From Spinacia oleracea (lineage: Eukaryota > Streptophyta > Magnoliopsida > Caryophyllales > Amaranthaceae), in assembly GCF_020520425.1 (NCBI RefSeq), contig NC_079488.1, positions 88,269,285-88,333,284 on the forward strand: 64,000 bases of DNA, given 5' to 3'. Shown in pieces: positions 57,601 to 64,000 of this stretch; positions within the stretch are counted from its first letter, which is position 1, and every line of letters begins with the position of its first letter. Under the pieces are notes generated by a model. It saw only the letters and a program-made list of their open reading frames with translations, had not been told where the DNA came from and did not search any database. A program made the translations under genes and the position numbers.

Positions 57601-60600
57601 CATCCACCAATTTCAGGTTTGATTTGACCCCCAAGCTATTTGGAAGCAACCCAGAGAAATAATTGTTCCAAAGTAGTAAATTATCCAACATAGGGAGATC
57701 TGCTATGGCTTGCGGACCACTCAATTCATTTTGAAAAAGACTAAGCAAAGTGAGATTCTTTAACTCTGAGAAATTCTCTGATTTTACCAGAAAGTTGATT
57801 GTCAGAAAGATCCAAGCTTTGCAGAGAACCCAACTTGCTGAACTGTGAAGGAATCAACCCAGTAAGCTGGTTCCTGAAGAGGAAAAGGGATTGAAGCTTA
57901 GCCAAATTGCTCAAATTATGCTTAATAATTTCACGCTTCTCTGCTCTTGAAGCTTGGCCAAATTAAGCTTAATAATTTTACGCTTAATAATTTTAGTTTT
58001 GGGTGATTCTATATTTTAATTAATTAATTAAAATAATTAATATAGAGTGATTATGATGGTATTAGTTGACTAATTGGTGAGAAAGTAGATTAAATGACAA
58101 GTACGTAGGTAGTAATTCGCATCAATAATTAAAGATGTAGGTAGTAGTTCACAACTTTTAAAGATGTAGGTCGTAACTTGCAATTTTTCCTAATATTTAA
58201 TGAATTAAAATTACTGGGGAATCAAATGATCTTCACTTCTTACCTTATAATAGGTGCATCTGGAAACTACATTTGGCTGGTTGTACAAAAATATGTGATA
58301 AATTTGTTTCTGAAGTTAATCCAAGAATTTGTACTTGTTGACACTTAACTATTGTCTTTTCATGCTTGTCTCCTATGGTGTATAAACAGGGGGATCTTGC
58401 CTGCTATAGATGTTTTATCTGAAAATGCTATTATCGGGGTAAGTTGTACTTTTAGAATCTCATTATGTTGCTATTTTTTGCTTGTGGTATAATAAATTGC
58501 CTTAATTACAACTTGTTTGTTTTAAGATGTTCAAAAAGTCACATAAACTAGTAATATCACCTCTTAACTCAGTAGCTATGGCCTATGGCTACTATCTACT
58601 ACTCCGTCACTTTTTGTTCTTTACGTATTCTGTTTAGAGTGACTCGTTTTGTTCTTTACATTGAGAATCTTTCTTTTTATATAGCAGTGTGTCTACTTTC
58701 CTTAATTGGTTCAAAACATAAATAAAGAAATCTTATTGGTTGTTAGATTAGTAGTGGATTTAAGTCCTATTTTGCTTAATTTTTTTTAATAAAGAATAAA
58801 ATTTGTTTTCACTTTATCTAGAAAGACAAACAAATGATTTTTGGATAAAGTGCAAACATGATTAATGAATGGAGTGTTTTACATTTAAAATAAATAAAAA
58901 AAAGAATTTTTGTCCTCATTAATTATGTTAAATCGTGTGCATGATACAAAATGTAAAAAACAAAAGGGACGGAGGGAGTACGTCCGTTTCGAAATAATGG
59001 GGACGGTTTCCATAAATATGTGTTTCAAATTAATCGGTACACTCTACTTTATTCTATTTTTGGATGGATGACCCACCATATTTTTAATGCATTCGTACCC
59101 TTCTTTTTCCCACCTTGCTTACAACATTTCACTCAATCTATTTTTTATATTCTATTTTTTCCACTCAATCTATTTTTTATTCTTCTTTTCTTACACCACC
59201 CCACTGAACTTTATTTTTTTTATTTTTTTTTTCTTATTCCACTTTTCCCACACTTTTTCTCAACATTTCAATCATTTATCTTGTTGTTGTGAAACGTGTA
59301 AGTGTCCCTATTATTTCAAAACGGAGGGAGTATTATTCTATACTATTAACTCATAGGTACTGCCTTTTGCAAAAGGTTCCACGCAAAATCCTTTTGTTAG
59401 CAATTGACTCGACACCATGTCGTATACACATGTTTTTGCATTGTTCATTTTTTTGCCAAGCAAGCAAAAAGTAGTTGTATTTAAAAACTGTAAACCATTT
59501 ATAACCTAGAAACAAGGCTTTAGGGAAAACCTTCTAGGAAGGACCCCCATTATAAGCCAAGGGCCAAGCTATTGGAGCAACTAAACAGGCTAACACTAGC
59601 TTGAGACTAACAATACCAGAACATTTACAAAGATAAAAACCAATTCCTATCTTAAAAGAAAATGAGAAACAAGATCAGCTTTGACAAGTAGTTGATTACC
59701 TGAAAATCCTACTAACGGTCCTTGCAAACAATAGCCGTCCTTGGAGGGGATATTAAAGAAAAGCTCCGTAAAATATTAAACGCGTTCTTACAGTGATCAA
59801 GTTTTTATCCTATCTTCCCCCATCCCAGGTCAAGTTGTATATTGATCTTACAACCTACTTCCTTCGTATTTTTTTGTTTGTTTATTCTTGTCTTCCAACT
59901 TCCTGTTATGGGGGGGTGCTCTTTTTTATTTATTTAAGAACTTGTATCTCGTAATTTACCTTTATTCCTTTTATGGCAATGAGAATTCTCTCTTTTATAC
60001 TTATACTCTTTAACAATACAATGACTAAAAATCTTTTTCTTTCTACACCTCTTTTATTTCCTTAGTTTTATGTTGCCACAGTAAGTAGGAAGATAAAAAA
60101 TCATGGATGCAGTATTTGTTTCAGAAAATGGGAAAATGTCTCGGATGTCTAAACACGGTAGAATCACTAGTAATTTAGATAAAGAAATCACTAAACAATT
60201 TTTTTAAGCATAAAACAAGTAATTATATGTTCATAGTGCAGATCACACGCTCTCACGTCCATGATATTTGTTTTAATTTGAAGCCATTGAAGGGGCTTTA
60301 ATCAGAAACAGAATTTAGTGCATAAATGAAAGTTGCATTTACAGAATCTGGCACATTTTCGATAGATTGGTCATAGTAAAGGGAGGACTGTTTGGTATTA
60401 ACTACCTTAAAAATACACCACTTTTGTATTAACTACTTCATAATTTTTTTTATTGAATTTACTACCTTAAAATATGTTTTTGTTTTGGAATCACTACCAC
60501 TTTACGGTTTTTTCATTTTAAAATTCAGATATCTCTTTTGTTTTTTAATCGTTTTAAGTGATTCAAAGTCCATTCTCCTCCTTTATGTTTAAGGATTCCG

Positions 60601-61581
60601 TAGAGACTAGAGACTTCATTATCATTACCCCATTGCCTCAAAGAGTCTCCCATTCCGTAGAGACTGTTTTTGAAATACTTGTGAAGTATCAAACGAGTTG
60701 TTTTGAAATACCGTTCTTTAAGAAATCCTTACAGAAAATGGAGAAGAATAACTTTGAATCACTTTAAACGATTGGGAAACGAAAGAGATACCTTATTTTA
60801 AAATGAGAAAACCGTAAAGTGGTATTGATTTCAAAAGAAAAACATGATTTAAGGTAATAAATTATACTCCATCCGTCCCTGAATACTTGACCTGTTTTCC
60901 TTATCGGGCCGTCCCTTAATACTTGACTTGTTTCTAAAAATGGAAATATTCTAACAATATTATATTATTTCTCACTCCACCCCTATTAACCCACCTACCC
61001 CCTACTCCATACAAAAAATAATTAAAAATTCAACCCCACCTCTTAACCCACCTCCCACCTCTTAACCCACCTCCCACTAACTACATTAAAATAATACCCC
61101 ACTATCAACTATTACCTATTAAATTAAATAAGTCAATTCAAGCCCCTTAAACTCTGTGCCGGTCAAACCTGGTCGAGTATTCCGGGATGGAGGGAGTAAT
61201 AAATTTTCATAAGATAGTTAATACAAAAGTGGTATATTTTTAAGATAGTAAATACCAATATTTCCTTAAGGGGAATATAGGTTCTAACTTTCCTGTCCTT
61301 TTTTGGCTTGTGGCTTTGTTTTTTACTATAGACTTTATACCTTGTTGGATTTGGGTTCTTCGTCCTTGAAGTGCTGCTTAGCATTTGGGTCATTCAGGTG
61401 CGTTATTGCTCAGTTTAACATTAACTTTGTCACCTATCTTTCTCTCATGTCTGTTCCTTTGAATTCACCCCCTCCATATCACTTTGCTTTGCAGCAAGTT
61501 TACATGTATTTCCGCGGAAGTGGCAAAGCTGCAGAGATGAGAAAGCAGGCTGCAAGGCAAACAATGATGGCAGCACTATAA
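42647..61581 (+). CDS. SCAMP: Secretory carrier-associated membrane protein (SCAMP), 13 coding exons
   Basis: Four-span membrane protein of the trans-Golgi network, plasma membrane and cell plate, acting in exo- and endocytosis. Exons: 42647-42694, 45409-45471, 51771-51881, 51981-52043, 52343-52376, 52468-52590, 54026-54088, 54185-54278, 56305-56350, 56436-56503, 58390-58438, 61332-61397, 61495-61581. All have GT/AG borders and fitting phases; 915 nt, 304 aa, as in longer plant SCAMPs. N-terminus [16 protein letters not shown] has two NPF motifs, which bind EH-domain endocytic adaptors. A charged coiled coil covers about residues 75-106. Four hydrophobic spans follow: [33 protein letters not shown] plus [11 protein letters not shown], and [13 protein letters not shown]. 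The conserved loop [10 protein letters not shown] lies between spans two and three. C-terminus [16 protein letters not shown] is typical. Apparently intact; introns 2, 6, 8, 10 and 11 hold transposons. Confidence 0.95.
42695..45408 (+). other. SCAMP intron 1
   Basis: 2.7-kb intron. Apart from a 20-base T run near 44871-44890 I see no element with definable ends and no protein remnant. It may still act as a promoter-proximal intron; that is not shown. Confidence 0.6.
46117..47628. mobile_element. hAT-like element candidate
   Basis: The left end TAGACCTGTCAAAC and the right end GTTTGATAGAGACCTGG are imperfect inverted repeats, with GACCCG/GAACCCGA-type words inside both ends as in the 33962 element. 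Length is about 1.5 kb. A chance frame at 46699-47001 has no known domain. No clear target duplication. Confidence 0.4.
47648..48060. repeat. Two-copy direct repeat rich in AGGCGC words
   Basis: Two diverged copies of about 200 bp (47648-47840 and 47868-48058). Both contain CACGTGAAATCGCTT, a GGCAA..CAAAA..GCGC block, GCTTTTATGCAT, and end in GGCGTGCTAGTT.GATTTCT. A similar AGGCGC-rich block at 49985-50080 in inverted sense may be the other end of one element later split by the MULE at 48433. Confidence 0.6.
48433..49947. mobile_element. Non-autonomous MULE with long TIRs and 9-bp target duplication
   Basis: The ends CGGTTTTTTCATGAAATGCC and (minus strand) CGGTTTTTTCGTGAAATGCC continue as inverted repeats for roughly 150-170 bp, with words like GAAATACCCTCAAGTTTTCA in both. 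The exact 9-bp direct repeat ATTAATAAA flanks it (48424-48432 and 49948-49956). Total 1515 bp. The interior has pyrimidine-rich sequence and chance frames only; I recognise no transposase and no captured gene. Confidence 0.85.
50235..51770. other. Right part of SCAMP intron 2
   Basis: No gene is supported. Overlapping frames on both strands at 50936-51289 and 51055-51555 occupy the same bases, show no known motif and start or end without splice or promoter logic. The words ACTTAATGA..AATAAGAAATG and ACTTAATGAGAGTAATAAATG near 51237-51320 repeat, so this may be an old unclassified repeat. Confidence 0.5.
53219..53544. mobile_element. Stowaway/Mariner-type MITE in SCAMP intron 6 (family A)
   Basis: 326 bp between TA dinucleotides. 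Ends CTCCCTCCGTCCCTTAATAC and GTATTAAGGGACGGAGGGAG are exact inverted repeats for about 25 bp. The inside (GGTTTGACCGG, GAATTGACTTATTAATTTAA, TTGATAGTGGGGTATT) matches the element at 60867-61196 in opposite orientation. Confidence 0.88.
54695..55014. mobile_element. Degenerate Mariner-type MITE in SCAMP intron 8 (family B)
   Basis: Starts CTCCCCCCGTCAGTTTGG. It then runs parallel to the element at 58981-59330: GTTTCCATAAATGGGTGTTT, AATTAATGTTTACACT, TTATTCCATTTTCGGA, ATGACCCACAT. The right end is poorly preserved. Confidence 0.6.
55111..55190 (+). mobile_element. tRNA-like SINE head, plus strand
   Basis: Contains a box-A-like GTCTCAGTGGTCC (about 55120-55132) and a perfect box B GGTTCGAATCC at 55164-55174, spaced as in tRNA-derived SINEs. 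It is followed by T-rich sequence. It is not a tRNA gene: no cloverleaf acceptor stem closes it and no terminator follows at tRNA distance. End and target duplication are not defined. Confidence 0.6.
55555..55628 (-). mobile_element. tRNA-like SINE head, minus strand
   Basis: Minus strand reads GATTGCCGCCTCAGTGGTTG (box A) and then GGGAGTTCGAAACTCC (box B). It faces the plus-strand head at 55111-55190 in a head-out arrangement with the two heads about 440 bp apart. The sequence after box B in SINE orientation (CTGCCCATTTTGCC...) is not shared with the first head. Confidence 0.55.
57059..58190. mobile_element. Pack-MULE in SCAMP intron 10 carrying an LRR receptor-kinase fragment
   Basis: Ends GGAAAATTTTCAAATTACTA and (minus) GGAAAAATTGCAAGTTACGA extend inwards as inverted repeats with ACTACCTA, TTTAAAAGTTGTGAA.TACTACCTACATCTT, and further as far as TTAATTAATTAAAATA. 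Flanking 9-mers TAATATGTA (57050-57058) and TAATATTTA (58191-58199) differ at one base. Length 1132 bp. Non-repeat DNA in the middle encodes leucine-rich repeats on the minus strand. No transposase gene is present, so it depends on an autonomous MULE. Confidence 0.82.
57588..57922 (-). pseudogene. Captured leucine-rich-repeat receptor-like kinase fragment
   Basis: Minus strand, high to low: [20 protein letters not shown] then [20 protein letters not shown], a frame change near 57780, then [38 protein letters not shown] and [13 protein letters not shown]. These are four to five consecutive plant-type LRRs (LxxLxxLxLxxNxLxGxIP), resembling the ectodomain of class XI receptor kinases such as the TDR/PXY group. 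No signal peptide, membrane span or kinase part is present. It is a captured exon piece with one frameshift, and the lack of flanking kinase sequence plus its place inside MULE ends supports capture. Confidence 0.8.
58602..58978. mobile_element. Mariner-type MITE in SCAMP intron 11 (family C)
   Basis: 377 bp flanked by TA. Left end CTCCGTCACTTTTTGTTCTT, right end ACAAAAGGGACGGAGGGAG, imperfectly inverted. Directly abuts the next element through the shared TA at 58979-58980. Confidence 0.75.
58981..59330. mobile_element. Mariner-type MITE in SCAMP intron 11 (family B)
   Basis: 350 bp flanked by TA. Left end CGTCCGTTTCGAAATAATGG, right end TATTATTTCAAAACGGAGGG. The C/T-rich interior (TTTTTCTTACACCACC...) makes chance hydrophobic frames. 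Same family as 54695-55014. Confidence 0.85.
59331..60385. other. Middle of SCAMP intron 11
   Basis: No gene, RNA or bounded repeat recognised in this AT-rich stretch. Confidence 0.5.
60386..61265. mobile_element. MULE-like MITE containing a second, nested MITE
   Basis: The left side has GGTATTAACTACCTTAAAAA, then ACACCACTTTTGTATTAACTA. The right side, on the minus strand, has GGTATTTACTATCTTAAAAA, then ATACCACTTTTGTATTAACTA. These inverted repeats enclose the Stowaway-type MITE at 60867-61196. Inner inverted words (TTTACGGTTTTTTCATTTTA against TAAAATGAGAAAACCGTAAA) extend the symmetry. The exact outer ends and target duplication are unclear. Confidence 0.65.
60867..61196. mobile_element. 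Stowaway/Mariner-type MITE (family A), nested
   Basis: 330 bp between TA dinucleotides. Ends CTCCATCCGTCCCTGAATAC and GAGTATTCCGGGATGGAGGG. It is the same family as 53219-53544 in reverse orientation. It interrupts the element at 60386-61265. Confidence 0.85.
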
Positions 61582-62998
61582 ATAATATCGAGTACAGAGA
61601 GAGTGCACCGTATATACATATGATACTCATTTTTACTTCTCCAAAATCCTGCTGCTCAATTTTCTGCTTTGATATTTTTTTTCTTTTTCTTTTCCTGTTA
61701 CTCTGTTATATGTACATCAAAATCACAGATTTTAATGATCAGTTTATGTTTTCGCCCATTATTCTATTGAAGGAGGTTGCTAATGTTTTTGGCTCACTTG
61801 ATTCAACAAATTGTAATTTCATTTGGGTTTTTTTGGTGAAAAGATTGTAATTTCATTTATAACAGAGCATTAATTGATTTATCATAGTTCTCAGATTCTT
61901 CAGCTCATAAAATGTCTCAAACTAAGGGTTTGCATCCTCTTTCTCGGATGAGTTCACCAGATCTTTCTGCAAATCAAATAAATAGGGATTGCATCCTCTT
62001 TTACGCCCATGATTTACCACCAAACCTTCAGTTTATACTCGAACTTGCAAGTTATAACAACCACTTGTGCAGACAATAACGACTACAATAACGACTTAAA
62101 ATCCAATGACGTCTTGAACTAGTGGTTAAGACCAAAATCTTGTATGAGATAGGTTGCATGCTCTAACCCCACCTCCCCCAGTTGTAAATTATATTGGCCT
62201 TGTGGCTTATTCTCACATTTGAAAGACTCACCTCACGTCGACTAGTTTCCTCATCCAAATTTCTTAAGTGATAGTAGTGGCGTACGAAATGCTCTGTATA
62301 AGATTATTATATATTTATAAAATAATACAAAAAGTATTTCGTATAAAAAAATAGTTGATGTCCATCCGATAGATTTCCTTGATTGAAATTCGAAACCAAT
62401 TAAGATTTTGCAATTGTATATTCAATAATTACGATTTTACATAAAATATTTTTTTATATATAATTCATTCATCTAACGAAATATAAAAAAATTTCCATTT
62501 TTGATCGAATCGGGGCGGATCCAATTCGAAATCGATCTCATACTTTTGGTTGTATCCTTTTACCACCTCTATGATTTTTTTTCTTCAAATTCTTGCTTGA
62601 GTTCCCCTCTACAATCACCACAAATATGGGCTCATTGTGGCGGATTCAGCTGATAGTGGCTCGGGGGTGGCTTGTAAGATTCTTCTTTGATAGCTAGATA
62701 TGACTCCGATTTTCTTCTTTCTTCTCAGTTTAATGAAATGAACTCAGTTTTCAAGAGAGAAGATGGTTGCCTAATGAATACAGAATAGGAAGCGCCAGTC
62801 ACTAATGTATTGAATTCAAAATTCTTTTTTATTTCCACTAAACCTACCGCTTTCGGTGTGAAAGTTCCCAAAAATCAACAAAAACTCACGTAAAGGAATC
62901 AAGCCGAAAGCTTCGCTGAAAATAATTTACATGTAGATGAAATTTCTATCTAAAATGCATTACTCGTCAAAATTCCTTAAATTCGTCCATTTTATTAC
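61582..62998. other. SCAMP 3' UTR and AT-rich downstream sequence
   Basis: The first few hundred bases should hold the SCAMP 3' UTR; no poly(A) site can be fixed. A small inverted repeat (TACGAAAT ... ATTTCGTA) lies at 62281-62345. Nothing coding is recognised. Confidence 0.5.
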
Positions 62999-63637
62999 TC
63001 CCTCCGTTTCTTAAAACATTTAATGTTTTCCTAATGGGATTCTCAAAGAACATTTACTGTTTCTATTTTAAGCCATAAACTTTTCCACTTTTACAGAAAT
63101 TTGTGCCTGAAGAACAATACAAAAAATAAAACATACTCCCTCTGTCTTTTTTCAATTGCATCTCTTTGACTTTGGCACTAATCACATATAATGTTTGACT
63201 TGAATTTTTACCAATATATAATAATCAAATATTATTATGTAAGACGCTGTTTGATTAGTCACAATACATATTTTCATAATATTAATATTTTATAAATTTT
63301 AATCGTTGGATTAGTCACAACACATATTTTCAAGATTAACATTTTATAAATTTTACAAATAAAAAATTAGAGACATGTAATAATCAAATGATACATTGGC
63401 AAGTGTGCCGGTCCAAATGATGCAATTAAAAAAACGAAGAGAGTATTTTTTTTTTCTTATACACGTTTTTTCCACCCACCTATCCCCATATCCACCTTTT
63501 GTATTTTTTCCTTCACGGCCAATAAATTTCGTACATTCCTAATACAAGTCACAACAATTATTGTTTTTCTTACACACATATGCAATTTCATAATGTGTTT
63601 TCCATCAAATAAGAAACACTTTAAGGACCACAGGGAG
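62999..63637. mobile_element. Mariner-type MITE opened by a nested MITE
   Basis: Left end CTCCCTCCGTTTCTTAAAAC after TA. Right end, on the minus strand, CTCCCTGTGGTCCTTAAAGT before TA. The inner element 63136-63443 accounts for half of the length. Confidence 0.65.
63136..63443. mobile_element. Nested Mariner-type MITE
   Basis: 308 bp between TA dinucleotides. Left end CTCCCTCTGTCTTTTTTCAA, minus-strand right end CTCTCTTCGTTTTTTTAATT, both followed by TTGCATC. Confidence 0.75.
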
Positions 63638-63759
63638 TATAAAATTCTTAATATGACATTCACGTTAGCACAACATGACACACACTCGATCCAGTACCTA
63701 GCACGAGTCTGCACAACATCTTGCATCTCAAACAAGATATGGTTGTAAGCCATGTCACA

Positions 63760-63777
63760 TCCCCAGCGAAGTCGCCA
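63760..63777 (-). other. Primer-binding-site-like sequence (tRNA-Arg type) of a Gypsy element
   Basis: Minus strand TGGCGACTTCGCTGGGGA fits the tRNA-Arg-derived primer site used by Tat/Ogre Gypsy elements. If real, the LTR lies to its right (63778 to beyond the window end) and a few hundred bp of leader to its left. No coding part is visible in the window. Confidence 0.5.
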
Positions 63778-64000
63778 GATTGTTGGGGGTTATTTTCCCA
63801 CATGGGCGGGATTTTTAGAAAAGATTTCGAAAATATGATTTTTATGAATTTAACAAGTGTTTTACAACATGCACAAAAATTAACCAAAGTGTAAACATCA
63901 ATATTTGCACAAAACGATTTGATCTTTTGCAATCCAACCCTCAAGGGGAACCATTTGAAGTTTCTGATTAGTCACACTTTGATTTTAGGACATGTTGAAC

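Noticed and set aside
59020..59356. Hydrophobic Phe/Leu-rich small frames
   Set aside because: Translation of a T-rich MITE interior (58981-59330).

Overview
This window is nuclear DNA of a flowering plant, almost certainly a eudicot. The evidence is short AT-rich introns with GT/AG ends, a plant-type kinesin-5, a plant SCAMP, and a dense load of plant transposons (Ty1/Copia, Ty3/Gypsy, Mutator-like elements, Stowaway/Mariner-type MITEs, tRNA-derived SINEs, an L1 scrap). The species cannot be fixed from sequence alone. A Caryophyllales source such as spinach or beet is a guess from the look of the repeats.

Layout. (1) 1-7.1 kb is AT-rich sequence with a MITE at 289-817, an unassigned open exon-like block at 2311-2474, a broken chromovirus-type Gypsy remnant at 3242-5048 interrupted by a probable LTR, and a SINE at 6581-6691 with a 15-bp target duplication. 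(2) 7294-14430 is an intact minus-strand kinesin-5 gene: 23 coding exons, all phases compatible, 1006 codons plus stop. (3) 14723-32081 is a Mutator-like element (MULE) with 164-bp terminal inverted repeats and a perfect 9-bp target duplication, inserted about 290 bp upstream of the kinesin start codon. It has two convergent genes: a plus-strand GRF-type zinc-finger/coiled-coil/membrane-anchor protein at the left end, and a minus-strand MURA-type transposase at the right end that now carries a nonsense codon and a frameshift. A 10.3-kb Copia with an intact 1321-aa polyprotein and two 1370-bp LTRs is inserted inside the GRF gene, with a GTAGG target duplication. (4) 32.1-42.3 kb is a graveyard: a TIR-element candidate, a duplicated unit hosting a small TIR element, a Copia 3' end in plus orientation, a Tat/Ogre-like Gypsy remnant with an antisense plant-mobile-domain-like reading frame between two polypurine tracts, and an L1 scrap. 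(5) 42647-61581 is a plus-strand SCAMP gene (13 coding exons, 304 aa) stretched to 19 kb by transposons in its introns, including a MULE at 48433-49947 and a Pack-MULE at 57059-58190 carrying part of a leucine-rich-repeat receptor kinase. (6) 61.6-64 kb holds nested MITEs and a possible tRNA-Arg primer-binding site of another Gypsy.

The two cellular genes have unrelated jobs: spindle motor, and secretory/endocytic membrane protein. The most interesting structure is the MuDR-like two-gene MULE with a GRF zinc-finger protein as its second gene. Its left terminal repeat ends in a perfect match to the mitosis-specific MSA promoter motif, close to the MSA-like motif of the kinesin promoter. All homology calls are by eye; no database was searched.
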